From: Silanimonas sp.
GTDB lineage: Bacteria; Pseudomonadota; Gammaproteobacteria; Xanthomonadales; Xanthomonadaceae
Assembly: GCF_027531545.1 (NCBI RefSeq)
Contig: NZ_JAPZSC010000006.1
Span: 552,131-616,130, forward strand
DNA length: 64,000 nucleotides
Reading direction: 5' to 3'
Below are positions 18,009 through 27,101 of this stretch, piece after piece. The position numbers and the translations under genes were made by a program. How positions within the stretch are numbered: position 1 is the first letter of the stretch; each line of letters starts with the position of its first letter. Under the pieces are notes generated by a model. The model saw only the letters and a program-made list of their open reading frames with translations. It did not search any database and was not told the origin of the DNA.

Positions 18009-18053
18009 TCGCAGTTCCGATTTCCGCCGGCCCTCCTCGTGCCGGCGGACTCC

Positions 18054-18083
18054 AACGGCCCGGCTTTCTCCGGGCCGTTTTTT
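18054..18083 (+). terminator. Rho-independent terminator after the M13 peptidase gene
   Basis: A perfect 10-bp stem, AACGGCCCGG (18054-18063) with CCGGGCCGTT (18070-18079), closes a 6-base loop and runs into six T residues. It ends the rightward transcript just before the convergent sensor gene. Confidence 0.9.
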
Positions 18084-18102
18084 CGTCCGGGCTCCGCCGG
18101 GC

Positions 18103-21100
18103 TCAGCGCGGCGAGCGCCGCAGCTCCAGGCCGTTCACCGCGGTGGCGCGGATGCTGCGCAGCCGAAGGGCGGCCAGATCGCGCGCATCGACCGATCCGC
18201 CGGACTCCTCGAAACCGGCCCAGGCGTCGCGCCCGGCGGCCTTGGCTTCGTAGAGCGCTTCGTCGGCGATGGCGACCGTGTCCTCCCAACCGAACGCGTG
18301 GCGGTCGGCGGCCACCAACGGCAGCGCCGCGAAGCCCACGGAGCACCGCACCGTGAGCTGCCCGCCGCCGGGCAACGCGAACGGGGTTTCGGCCACCGCC
18401 GCGCGGATGCGTTCGGCCACGCGCGGCCCGTCCTCGCGCTGCGCACCACGCGCGACACCAAGGAACTCCTCGCCCCCCCAGCGCACGACGTGGTCCGACT
18501 CGCGGAACACTCTGCGCAGGCGGCGTCCCATCTCGACCAGAACGAGGTCACCCACGGCATGGCCGTGCTGGTCGTTGATGCGCTTGAAATGATCGATATC
18601 GACGAGGAAGAACAGCAAATCGCTGGGCTCGCGCCCGCTCTCGTCGCCGCCGTAGCGGCTGCGCAGCGCGAGGGCGACGTCGGCATCGATGTGGCGCCAG
18701 AGGAAGCGGCGGTTGTGCAGGCCGGTCAGTGGATCCGTGAGGCTGGCCTCTTCCACCGCGCGATGGGCCTGCTCGAGCTCGGCATTCGCGGCGGCCAGGT
18801 CCGCGGTGCGCGCTTCGACCATGCGTTCCAGCTCGCGGGCGCGTTCACGATGAAGGCGAGCCCGCCATTGCACCGCGCCAGCGACGATCGTCAGGAAAGC
18901 CAGGACGAGCGCGACGTGGAATGCCCGATGCTGGTGCCAGGCCGGGATCACGTCGACGTCGATCGACAGCCCGCGGTCCTGCCAAGGGCCGGCAGGTTCG
19001 GCGACTTCGACGTCGAAACGGTAGCGGCCGGGCGCGATGCGGGTGAACGCCGCCACGCGGTGCCCGGCATCCACCTCCGACCAGCGCTCGTCCCAGCCCT
19101 GGAGGCGGTAGCGGTAGCGAAGGCCGTCGGCGCCCACGTAGACGGGCGCCGCGAACTCCAGCGCGATGCGCGACACGCCCGGCGGAAGTCGCAGGCGGGC
19201 GCGCGAGTCCAGCGTCGCCGGGTCGAACAACGGCGACGGCTCGTCTTCGCTGGCGGCGATGTCGGTCAGCACGAGGGCGGGCAAGGCGCGGGGGCTGGGG
19301 TCCGCACCCGCCTGGGGCAGGACGACGGTGAGGGCCTCGGTGCCACCGAAGACGAGTTCGCCACCGGGCAGGACGGTGCCCGAGCGGCGGACGTAAGGCG
19401 CGGCCGCCGCGCCCTGGTCGGGACGGAAGGCGCGCACGCTCCCGGTGGCCGGATCGATGCGCGCCAAGCCTCGCGAAGTGCTCGCCCAGACCCGACCGCC
19501 GAAATCTTCGAGCAGCACGCCCACGCTGTTGCCCGGCAGGCCGCTCGCTTCGTCGATCCGCTCCCACGCTTGGGCCGTGCCCACCTCGGCCATCGGCGCA
19601 TGGAACACGCCGCCCGCCGAGGTGCCGACCCAGAGCCTGCCCCGCGCATCGGCCAGCATCGTGGTGAGGAATTGCCCGTCGAGGTCGGCCACCGGCACAG
19701 CGCGCACGGCGTCGGCGCCGAGATCGAGGCGGGCGAGCCCGCTCCACGTGCCGAGCCAGAGGGTGCCGGGCGTGGCCAACAGACTGGAGACGCGCCGCTC
19801 ACCCACGGCATCGGCCAGCAGATTGCGCGCCTCGTCGAGCCGGGGTTCGCCGTCATTCGCGAGCGGCACCCGCCAGAGTCCGTCCGGTCCGGCCAGCCAC
19901 CAGGCCCCATCCCAGGCAGCGACGGCACTGGTGTACGCGGCGCCCCCGCGGGCCTCGGGCTGCAAGGGGCGCACGCGGTCGCGCCCGGGCTCCGCCAGCA
20001 CGGTGCGCCCGTCACTGCCCAGCACCCAGCGCCCTTCGCCCATCGGCGCGACCAGTTCCATGGCCCCGGCGGCGGCCTCCCCGCGGCTCCAAAGCGCCGT
20101 CAGGGAAGCTTCGGTGGCGCGAGGCGGCGCGACGCCCACGTGCCGCAGACGGCCCGCGTTCGTGCCCAGCCACACGCCATGGCCCGCCGGAGCCAGGCCA
20201 TGCGCACGCATCCGCGATTCCGGGGCCTCCGTCTCCGGCGCCAGCGGCAGGTTCAGGAACTGGCGTTGGCCGGGGTTGCTCCATTGCAGGCCAGTGGCGG
20301 TGCCCACCCAGCCCAGGCCCCGCGAATCGGCGAACAGCGTCCAGACGTTGTCGTCGTCGAGGCTGCCTCGGCGTGACCGATCGTGCTGCAGCCGCGTCCA
20401 TCCCCCGTTCGCGGTGTCGAGCGACCACACGCCTTGGCCGAAGGTGCCGACCCACAACTCGCCGGGACGCACCACGGCGAGAGCGAAAATGCGTGGCGAG
20501 GTCTCAAGCCCTTCGGGCCAGACCCAGGCCCGGACCGAGCCGTCCGGTTCCAAGGAGTGCAACCCGTCGTGCGCCGTGCCGATCCAGAGCCGCCCGTCGG
20601 AATCGGCCTCGAGCGCGGCGATCCGCGCTTCGGGCACCGGTAGTGCCTGCGCCACCCACGGCGAGCCGGAGGCGTCCATCGACCAGCGGAACAGGCCGAA
20701 GGTCGTGCCCGCCCAGACCCGACCGGCCGCGTCCACGCGCAAGGCGTGCAAGCGGTTAGGGCCCGCGTCGGGGATGGGCGTCGACTGGACGCCACCGCCG
20801 CGTTGCAGGGCCAGCAAGGCCCCCACAGTGCCGAAGTAGGCGCTCGTCGCGTCGTCATCGGCCTTCGGGAAATCGATGAAGAGCACCGACGGACGCTCGC
20901 CCGCGATCGGCACGGGTTCGAGGGCCGGACGGGACGGCCATCGACGGTCGATGCGGTAGACCCCGCGCGCGGTGCCGGCCCAGAGCTCGCCTTCGGCGTC
21001 TGCCCGAACCGTCTGCATGACCGGGGATTCCTCGACGCCGCCCGCCGTCTCGGCACGCAGCCGTGCCCGCACCGCCCGGTAGCCGTCCCAACGCCACAAC

Positions 21101-21378
21101 GTCGCACCGGACACCGCCCAGATCAGGCCGTCGGCATCCTCGGCGATGCCGCGAACCGGGCCCTCGAGCGGCGCCCCGGGCGGTTGCACGGCCTCGAACC
21201 GGGCTTCGTTGAGCGTCTGCCAGGCCTCCGCAGACGGCTCGGAGGCAATTGCGGCGGCCGGCCCCGCCAGCGCGAGCCCAAAGCACACCCACGTAGCGCC
21301 CAGCGCGAGGCAGCGCAGCGTCTGCAAGGTCGGGCATGGGCGTGGAGGTCGGAGCAAAGGGAGCGGCGATGGGAACAA
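18103..21378 (-). CDS. Propeller-domain diguanylate cyclase (Reg_prop - Y_Y_Y - TM - GGDEF)
   Basis: Up to 1091 aa. A signal or anchor segment lies near residues 20-45. Many beta-propeller repeats follow (GLIWAVSGATLWRWDGY; ELWAGTARGVYRID; RLWIGTAHDGLHSL), then a Y_Y_Y domain (~735-800; LRYRYRLQGWDERW), a transmembrane helix (~813-835), a coiled coil and a GGDEF domain (~877 on). The active site is GGEEF near 966 and the I-site RxxD is RESD five residues before it, so c-di-GMP synthesis with product inhibition is expected. The sensor half should face the periplasm. The upstream-most start is TTG at 21378 without a good ribosome site, so the true start may be slightly downstream. Confidence 0.9.
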   Translation of the reverse strand: MFPSPLPLLRPPRPCPTLQTLRCLALGATWVCFGLALAGPAAAIASEPSAEAWQTLNEARFEAVQPPGAPLEGPVRGIAEDADGLIWAVSGATLWRWDGYRAVRARLRAETAGGVEESPVMQTVRADAEGELWAGTARGVYRIDRRWPSRPALEPVPIAGERPSVLFIDFPKADDDATSAYFGTVGALLALQRGGGVQSTPIPDAGPNRLHALRVDAAGRVWAGTTFGLFRWSMDASGSPWVAQALPVPEARIAALEADSDGRLWIGTAHDGLHSLEPDGSVRAWVWPEGLETSPRIFALAVVRPGELWVGTFGQGVWSLDTANGGWTRLQHDRSRRGSLDDDNVWTLFADSRGLGWVGTATGLQWSNPGQRQFLNLPLAPETEAPESRMRAHGLAPAGHGVWLGTNAGRLRHVGVAPPRATEASLTALWSRGEAAAGAMELVAPMGEGRWVLGSDGRTVLAEPGRDRVRPLQPEARGGAAYTSAVAAWDGAWWLAGPDGLWRVPLANDGEPRLDEARNLLADAVGERRVSSLLATPGTLWLGTWSGLARLDLGADAVRAVPVADLDGQFLTTMLADARGRLWVGTSAGGVFHAPMAEVGTAQAWERIDEASGLPGNSVGVLLEDFGGRVWASTSRGLARIDPATGSVRAFRPDQGAAAAPYVRRSGTVLPGGELVFGGTEALTVVLPQAGADPSPRALPALVLTDIAASEDEPSPLFDPATLDSRARLRLPPGVSRIALEFAAPVYVGADGLRYRYRLQGWDERWSEVDAGHRVAAFTRIAPGRYRFDVEVAEPAGPWQDRGLSIDVDVIPAWHQHRAFHVALVLAFLTIVAGAVQWRARLHRERARELERMVEARTADLAAANAELEQAHRAVEEASLTDPLTGLHNRRFLWRHIDADVALALRSRYGGDESGREPSDLLFFLVDIDHFKRINDQHGHAVGDLVLVEMGRRLRRVFRESDHVVRWGGEEFLGVARGAQREDGPRVAERIRAAVAETPFALPGGGQLTVRCSVGFAALPLVAADRHAFGWEDTVAIADEALYEAKAAGRDAWAGFEESGGSVDARDLAALRLRSIRATAVNGLELRRSPR

Positions 21379-21475
21379 AGCCGTTCGAGTATCCCTGCGC
21401 GGGCCTTCCGGCGGGCGTCAGCCGCCGTCAGCGGCCGTGAATTCCCGTGAACCGCGAGCGCGTTGCGCCTCGGAC

Positions 21476-22045
21476 TCAGTGGTGGGCGTGCTCGTCGTCC
21501 GAGGACTCGCCCTTCGACGCCGTCACGACCACATCGATCACCGCCTCGGTACCGCTCTCGAACACCAGCGTCACCGGGACCACGTCGCCCTCGTTCCAGG
21601 TGCGGGTGACGTCGATGAACATCAGGTGCTTGCCGCCGGGCTGGAAGGCCGCCATGCCGTCCACCACCAGCGGCACGCCGCCCTCGATCGGGCGCATCTG
21701 CATCACACCGTCCACCTCGGCCATGTCGTGCAGTTCGATGCGGCCCACGCCCTCCGCCCTTGCGCCGATGAGGGTCTCCGGCTGCGTGGTGTGGTTCATC
21801 AGGTGCATGTAGCCGGCGGCCACCGTGGCGCCGGGCGCGAGGGGCCGCGACCACGGCTCATGCGCCATCAGGCCGACATGGGCCGAGGCGGCGGGCTCCG
21901 CCACGGCCGAAGCAGCGGCTTCCGGCGCCGGGGACGCTTCGGGAGCCTGCGCCGCGGCAGGTGCATCGGCGGTGGGCGCTTCGGCCTGGCAGCCGGCGAG
22001 AACGAGGGCGAGGACGGTGGCGAGAGCGGCGGACGTCGGGCGCAT
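21476..22045 (-). CDS. Periplasmic copper chaperone PCu(A)C, lipoprotein
   Basis: 189 aa. A lipoprotein signal (LVLAGC, Cys19) and Ala/Pro/Glu-rich linker precede the PCu(A)C domain. The copper motif H(M)x10Mx21HxM is visible: ELHDMAEVDGVMQM and later GGKHLMF (His140, Met142). The tail EHAHH may add metal ligands. The family holds Cu(I) in the periplasm and hands it to oxidases. An in-frame ATG at 22111 overlaps the cydB stop (ATGA) and could give a 22-residue extension by coupling, but the lipoprotein signal favours 22045. The gene is last in the regulator-cydA-cydB-PCuAC operon. Confidence 0.9.
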   Translation of the reverse strand: MRPTSAALATVLALVLAGCQAEAPTADAPAAAQAPEASPAPEAAASAVAEPAASAHVGLMAHEPWSRPLAPGATVAAGYMHLMNHTTQPETLIGARAEGVGRIELHDMAEVDGVMQMRPIEGGVPLVVDGMAAFQPGGKHLMFIDVTRTWNEGDVVPVTLVFESGTEAVIDVVVTASKGESSDDEHAHH

Positions 22046-22107
22046 GGCGTGAGAGCTTGTCTTGGGAAGGAAGGGTGGACGAGCGGCAGCCTGCCGCATC
22101 GCTCCGG

Positions 22108-23169
22108 TCATGTGTAGTCCAGCGATTGCGCCTTGCCACCAAACACGCGGTAGGCGAACACCGTGTAGCCGATGATCACCGGCAGCACCACGCAGGCACC
22201 GATGAAGATGATCATCAGCGACTCCGGTGCGGCCGCCGCCTGCCAGATCGTCAGTCGGTCCACCACCAGGTACGGGAAGAGACTGTAGGCGAGGCCGTAG
22301 AAGGCCAACATGAAGATGCCGATGGCGCCGCCGAACGGCACCCAGACGCCGTACTCGTTGCCTTCCGCGAGGCGCGTCGGCAGCCGCCGCAGGCTGCGAT
22401 CGACGACGAAAAACAGCACCGCCGTGGCCACCGGCACCGGCATCAGCAGCACGATCCACGGCAGCGCGAACCACTTGTCGAAGATCCGCTCGGAAAGCAT
22501 CGGCGTCGCCAGCGAAACCGCGGCGATGCCCAAGGCCGTGAGCCACAGGCTGCCGCGCGCCCAGCGCACCGCCTGCTGCTGCAGCGCGCCCTCGGTCTTG
22601 ATGATCAACCAACCGGCGCCGAGGAGCGCGTAGCCGGCGACGAGGCAGACACCGATCAGCACGCCAAAGGCGAACGCGCCCCACCCGCCCTCGAAGCCCA
22701 TCACCAGCTGGCCGAGCATGAAGCCCTGCGCCAGCGTCGCGATCACCGAGCCGGCGTAGAAGGCGCGGTTCCATGCCGCCTTGTGCTGGGCCTTGGCCTT
22801 CACCCGGAAATCGAAGGCCACGCCGCGCAGCGTGAGGCCCAACAGCATCAGCGCCACCGGCAGGTACAAGGCCTGCAGGATCACGCCATGCGCCATCGGG
22901 AAGGCCACCAGCAGGATGCCCACGCCGAGCACCAGCCAGGTCTCGTTCGCATCCCAGAACGGACCGATCGACGCGACCATGCGGTCCTTGTCCTCGTCAC
23001 TGGCGCGGCGCATCAGCACGCCCACGCCGAGGTCGTAGCCGTCGAGCACCACGTAGGCCAGCATCGCGAGGCCCATCACGATGGTGAAGGCCACGGGCAA
23101 CCAGCCGGCCGGCGTGGACAGATCGGGCACCGTCGTCACCAAGGCCATCGTCGACGTCATCGTGCCCAT
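22108..23169 (-). CDS. cydB: Cytochrome bd-type quinol oxidase subunit II
   Basis: 353 aa, about eight to nine membrane segments. The N-terminal LDGYDLGVGVLMRRASDEDKDR and GPFWDANETWLV are signatures of CydB/CioB. With subunit I it forms the terminal quinol oxidase that reduces oxygen to water in the inner membrane. One base separates it from cydA. ATG at 23169 or the internal ATG at 23160 could be used. No small CydX-like gene is evident in the 62 bases that follow. Confidence 0.96.
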   Translation of the reverse strand: MGTMTSTMALVTTVPDLSTPAGWLPVAFTIVMGLAMLAYVVLDGYDLGVGVLMRRASDEDKDRMVASIGPFWDANETWLVLGVGILLVAFPMAHGVILQALYLPVALMLLGLTLRGVAFDFRVKAKAQHKAAWNRAFYAGSVIATLAQGFMLGQLVMGFEGGWGAFAFGVLIGVCLVAGYALLGAGWLIIKTEGALQQQAVRWARGSLWLTALGIAAVSLATPMLSERIFDKWFALPWIVLLMPVPVATAVLFFVVDRSLRRLPTRLAEGNEYGVWVPFGGAIGIFMLAFYGLAYSLFPYLVVDRLTIWQAAAAPESLMIIFIGACVVLPVIIGYTVFAYRVFGGKAQSLDYT

Positions 23170-23170
23170 C

Positions 23171-24559
23171 TCAAGCCTCCTTCGCCGTCAGGCCCTGGGA
23201 GGCGTCGGCGAACGGCACAAGGCCTGGCCCTTCGGCCTGCGGCGTTTCCGCGCGCGTTCCGGCCTTCCGCGCCATGTAGAACACCACGCTGATGTAGGCG
23301 GCGAGCAGCACGGTGTACATGACGAGGTAGCCCACCAAGGTGAGGCCGATCATCGGTGCCGGGACGGCGCTCGCGGCGTCGGCGGTGGTCAGTACGCCCT
23401 GCACCAGCCAAGGCTGGCGGCCGATCTCCGTCGTGTACCAGCCGGCGATCACCGCGCCCCAGCCGGAGAACGTCATCAGCACCAGCACGCGCGAAAGCCA
23501 CGGCGTCGGCTGCTGCTTGCGCTTCAGCACCCACGCGCCCCAGAAGCCAACGGCCAGCATCGCCATGCCGATGCCCACCATGATGCGGAACGCCCAGAAC
23601 ACCGGCGCCACCGGCGGGTGCTTGCCTTCGAACTCGTTGAGCCCCTTCAGTTCACCGTCCGGGTCGTGGGTGAGGATGACCGAGGCGAGCTTCGGCACTT
23701 CCACCGCCATGTGCGTCGTTCGCGCCTCTTCATCGGGGAAACCGAACAGCACCAGGGGCACGCCGCGCTCGGTCTCCCAGATCGCCTCGATGGCGGCGAT
23801 CTTCTGCGGCTGGTACTTCAGCGTGTTCAATCCGTGGAAGTCGCCGAGCACGATCTGCACCGGGATCAGCAGCGCGCCCATGAACACGCCGGTGCGCATC
23901 GCCGCCAGCACCGCCGGGGCGCGGTCGCCGCGCAGCCAGCGATAGGCGGAAAGGCCCGCCAGCAGGAAAGCGACGGTCAGGAACGAGGCCACCAGCATGT
24001 GGCTGAAGCGCCACGGCATCGACGGGTTGAAGACGATCGCCATCCAGTCCGTCGCATGGGCCACGCCGTCGCGCAGCTCGAAGCCGGCCGGCGTGTGCAT
24101 CCACGAGTTCAGTACGAGGATCCAGAAGGCCGACATCGTCGTGCCGAAGGCGACGAGGAAGGTGGCCAGCGTGTGGATGCGGTTGCCCACGCGCTTGAAG
24201 CCGAACAGCATGATCCCGAGGAAGGTGGCCTCGAGGAAGAAGGCCGTCAGCACTTCGTACGCGAGCAGAGGACCAGCGATGTTCCCGACACGCTCCATGA
24301 AGCCCGGCCAGTTGGTGCCGAACTGGAAGCTCATGGTGATGCCGCTCACCACGCCGAGCGCAAAGCTCAACGCGAACACCTTCACCCAGAAGCCATAGGC
24401 GTCCATCCACTTGGCGTCGCCGGTCTTGCCGAAGCGCCACTTGAAGAACAGCAACACCCAGCCCAGCGCGATGGTGATGGTCGGGAACAGGATGTGGAAG
24501 CTGATATTGGCCGCGAACTGGATGCGGGCCAGCAGCAGCGGGTCGAGTGCATCAAGCAT
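23171..24559 (-). CDS. cydA: Cytochrome bd-type quinol oxidase subunit I (cyanide-insensitive-type)
   Basis: 462 aa from ATG at 24559 with GGAGG upstream. The haem-ligand region RIQFAANISFHILFPT is near the N-terminus. GRQPW near 385 is the conserved quinol-oxidase motif. The periplasmic Q loop is short, as in the CioA branch, whose members often carry haem b in place of d and tolerate cyanide. The length (462) fits CioA rather than the ~520 aa E. coli CydA. Its first 8 bases overlap the end of the upstream regulator gene. Confidence 0.95.
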   Translation of the reverse strand: MLDALDPLLLARIQFAANISFHILFPTITIALGWVLLFFKWRFGKTGDAKWMDAYGFWVKVFALSFALGVVSGITMSFQFGTNWPGFMERVGNIAGPLLAYEVLTAFFLEATFLGIMLFGFKRVGNRIHTLATFLVAFGTTMSAFWILVLNSWMHTPAGFELRDGVAHATDWMAIVFNPSMPWRFSHMLVASFLTVAFLLAGLSAYRWLRGDRAPAVLAAMRTGVFMGALLIPVQIVLGDFHGLNTLKYQPQKIAAIEAIWETERGVPLVLFGFPDEEARTTHMAVEVPKLASVILTHDPDGELKGLNEFEGKHPPVAPVFWAFRIMVGIGMAMLAVGFWGAWVLKRKQQPTPWLSRVLVLMTFSGWGAVIAGWYTTEIGRQPWLVQGVLTTADAASAVPAPMIGLTLVGYLVMYTVLLAAYISVVFYMARKAGTRAETPQAEGPGLVPFADASQGLTAKEA

Positions 24560-25103
24560 GGCTCTTGCCTCCGATGAAGCGGTCACGGGCATCCAGCAGC
24601 TTCCCCACCTTCTTGCCGAGCTTCATCAGCTCGACGAGGCGCTCCTGGTCCATCGCGCGCACCTCCTCGAACCAGCCCGTGGTGAGTTCGATCAGGTCGT
24701 GCATCTCGCGCATGCGCTGCTGGGCGTGCTGCTCCGTGGGGTCGTTGGGAGCCTCGAGCAGTGCGTCGCGCAGCATCGACAGGGTCGGGTCGACCTCGCG
24801 CTTGCGGCGTTCCTCAGCGAGGGTCTGGAAGATGGCCCAGACGTCTTCGGGGGCGGAGAAGTACTCGCGGCGGTCGCCGGGCAGGTGCTGCAGCTTCACC
24901 AGGCGCCAGCTCTGAAGCTCCTTCAGGCCCATGCTGACGTTCGAACGGGAGAACGCCAGCCCTTCCGCGATCTCGTCGGCGTTGAGCGGCCTCGGGCTCA
25001 CGAACAGCAGGGCGTAGATCTGCCCGACCGTGCGGTTGATGCCCCAGCGGCTGCCCATCTCGCCGAAGTGGAGGACGAAGCGCTGGACCAGCGGACTGAG
25101 CAT
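24552..25103 (-). CDS. GbsR/MarR-type winged-helix transcription regulator
   Basis: 183 aa from ATG at 25103 (a GTG at 25112 adds three residues). VLHFGEMGSRWGINRTVGQIYALLF and NADEIAEGLAFSRSNVSMGLKEL are the DNA-binding region of GbsR-like MarR relatives. A C-terminal coiled-coil follows. The end overlaps the cydA start by 8 bases, so it is the first gene of the bd-oxidase operon and is likely its regulator. Inverted repeats over its own promoter suggest autorepression. The signal is unknown. Confidence 0.88.
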   Translation of the reverse strand: MLSPLVQRFVLHFGEMGSRWGINRTVGQIYALLFVSPRPLNADEIAEGLAFSRSNVSMGLKELQSWRLVKLQHLPGDRREYFSAPEDVWAIFQTLAEERRKREVDPTLSMLRDALLEAPNDPTEQHAQQRMREMHDLIELTTGWFEEVRAMDQERLVELMKLGKKVGKLLDARDRFIGGKSHA

Positions 25104-25116
25104 GGCGTTCACGTAG

Positions 25117-25139
25117 TTTCAGGAATTTCTGAAATTCTA
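25117..25139 (-). promoter_or_regulatory. Operator and -10 of the regulator-bd oxidase operon
   Basis: TTTCAG-N6-CTGAAA (25117-25134) and GAATTT-CTG-AAATTC (25123-25137) are two overlapping perfect inverted repeats. They overlap TAGAAT (minus strand, 25134-25139), a good -10 element. A repressor bound here would cover the transcription start. The -35 is poor (TTCACG with a 20-base spacer). Confidence 0.55.
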
Positions 25140-25223
25140 GACATCCCCGATCCTTGCGGCGTGAAGAGCCGAGACTCCTTTCGACCGGCGTAAACTTGCG
25201 CCCCCACGGAATCCGGCTCGCCC

Positions 25224-27101
25224 ATGCGCACGCTCGCCCTGACCGCCGCCCTCGCGGTGGCTGTCCTCGCCCTTTCCCCCGCCGCGGCACAGAACCGGGG
25301 CGCCCGGACGCCCGCTGCGCCGCTGGCCTGCGCGGACTTCAACGGCCACGCCAATCATGCGTGGCGGCTGGCGAACCCGGCCTCGGCCGCCCAACCGGAG
25401 CGCAGCCGCCTGGCCGAACTCGGCGCCAGCGCCGCGCAGAAGCAGGCCGCCCTGCTGGCCGCCGCGGCCACCAGCCCGCAGAACGACCAGGAAAAGACGC
25501 TGGGGGCCTTCTGGGCCGCGGGCACCGACGAGGCCGGTCTCGACCGCCAGAGCGCTGCCGCCGTGCAAACCCTTCTGGCCCCGCTCGCGCAGCTGCGTCG
25601 TCCCCGCGACCTCGCCAAGGTCGGTGCCGCGTACCACGCCCTCGGCGTGGCGCCGATGGCCGAATTCGTCCGCCTTGAAGCCACCGACGGCGGCCGCCGC
25701 CCGCTGGCCGCCGTCCCGGCCGCCTTGGGCTTGATCGACCCGGCCTTCTACACGACGAATGACGCCGAAGTGCGGACGCTGCTCGGCAAGTACCGCACGT
25801 ATGTCGAGTCGGTGCTGCGCGCCAGCGGCCTGCCCGACGCCGAAATCAGCCCGGCCTCGGAGGCCGTGCTGCAGATCGAAACCCAGCTCGCCCAGGCGCT
25901 GGTCGGCGAAGGTCCCGAGGCGCGCAGCAGCGACAACCTGCGTGCGCAGGACCGCCGCTTCATCGCCCTCGGCTTCGCCGACCTGTTGAAGCAGCTCGGC
26001 GCGCGCAGCGAAGACCTCGTGGTCGTCAGCCCGGCCTACTTCGCCACGCTCGGCCAGGTCGCCAGCACGGAGCGCGATACCAAGCGCCTGCAGTGGTACC
26101 TGCGCTTCCGCGTGCTCAACCGCTTCGCGCCGGAACTCGGCAGCAGCTTCCGCAGCGCCCATGGCGGGTTCTTCGCCCAGATCCTGCGTGGCCTGCCCGC
26201 GGTACCGTCGCGCGCGGAGCACATGGACACGCTGCTGCGCCGCACGCTCGGCGGCCTGAACGACGCCGCCTTCAACGCCCGCCATGCGCCGGAAGCCCGC
26301 CGCCAGCGCGCCTTGGCACTGGCCGAAGGCGTGCGCGCCGCCGCCGTCGAGATGGCAGGCAAGGCCGGAGCCACCGAAGACGCGCAGCGCCTGCAGGCCA
26401 TGCGCTTCGACATCGCGGGCAACGGGACAACCACCTTCGATGCGATTGGCCTCGAGTTCCGCGCCGACGACCACCTCGGCAACCTGCTGCGCTATGGCCG
26501 CTGGGTGGAGGGCCGAATCCTCGCCGACCGTCCCTTGGCCATCGATCCGCTGCCGGCCCGCGTTCCCGCCGTGCAATGGCTCACCGGGACCGACACGCTG
26601 GCGATCACGGCCGCCGCCCTTGCGCCGCCCCTGCTCGGGGAAGCCGGCACCACGGCGGACGCCGCCGACTACGGCGCCCTGGGCGCCCTGATCGGCCATG
26701 AGCTGGCCAAGCGCCTGACGCCCGGCAACCGCGGTGCCGCGCTCGGTCCGCTCTACAACGGGTTCCAGGCCGCACCGGGCCTGCGCGTCGACGGCGCCCG
26801 CACCTTGCCGATGAACCGGGCCGACCTCGCCGGCCTCGAATTCGCCTGGGCCGCTTTCACGAAGGCGCAGCCGCAGGCGGATGCCAACACGAAGAAGGCC
26901 TTCTTCACCGCTTGGGCGAACCTGTGGGCGAAGACCCAGACCACCGAGGCGCTGCGCGCCGAGGTGCAGGGTTCGCCGTACGCGCCGGCCGCCTTCCGCG
27001 TGAATGGCCCGCTCTCGCAGCTGCCCGCCTTCGGCGAGACCTACGGCTGCCGCGTGGGCGCCGTGATGCGCGCCGCCGACCCGATCGCGGTGTGGCGCTG
27101 A
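25224..27101 (+). CDS. M13 peptidase-like protein, catalytic site degenerate
   Basis: 625 aa with a Sec signal peptide (MRTLALTAALAVAVLALSPAAA). It aligns along its length with M13 peptidases: CADFNGHANHAW at the start of the mature domain and ETYGCRVGAVMRAADPIAVW at the end mirror the active paralogue at 15909. The zinc motif is HELAK at 492-496, so the second His is replaced by Lys. The ENxAD motif reads MNRAD (530-534), so the third ligand Glu is Met. It is therefore predicted to be a non-catalytic periplasmic protein, perhaps a binding protein or inhibitor. Its TGA overlaps the rapA ATG by one base. Confidence 0.82.
   Translation: MRTLALTAALAVAVLALSPAAAQNRGARTPAAPLACADFNGHANHAWRLANPASAAQPERSRLAELGASAAQKQAALLAAAATSPQNDQEKTLGAFWAAGTDEAGLDRQSAAAVQTLLAPLAQLRRPRDLAKVGAAYHALGVAPMAEFVRLEATDGGRRPLAAVPAALGLIDPAFYTTNDAEVRTLLGKYRTYVESVLRASGLPDAEISPASEAVLQIETQLAQALVGEGPEARSSDNLRAQDRRFIALGFADLLKQLGARSEDLVVVSPAYFATLGQVASTERDTKRLQWYLRFRVLNRFAPELGSSFRSAHGGFFAQILRGLPAVPSRAEHMDTLLRRTLGGLNDAAFNARHAPEARRQRALALAEGVRAAAVEMAGKAGATEDAQRLQAMRFDIAGNGTTTFDAIGLEFRADDHLGNLLRYGRWVEGRILADRPLAIDPLPARVPAVQWLTGTDTLAITAAALAPPLLGEAGTTADAADYGALGALIGHELAKRLTPGNRGAALGPLYNGFQAAPGLRVDGARTLPMNRADLAGLEFAWAAFTKAQPQADANTKKAFFTAWANLWAKTQTTEALRAEVQGSPYAPAAFRVNGPLSQLPAFGETYGCRVGAVMRAADPIAVWR

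Noticed and set aside
22046..22107. Possible cydX-like small membrane protein after cydB
   Set aside because: The only frame is the in-frame extension of the copper chaperone, which lacks a hydrophobic segment of CydX type.
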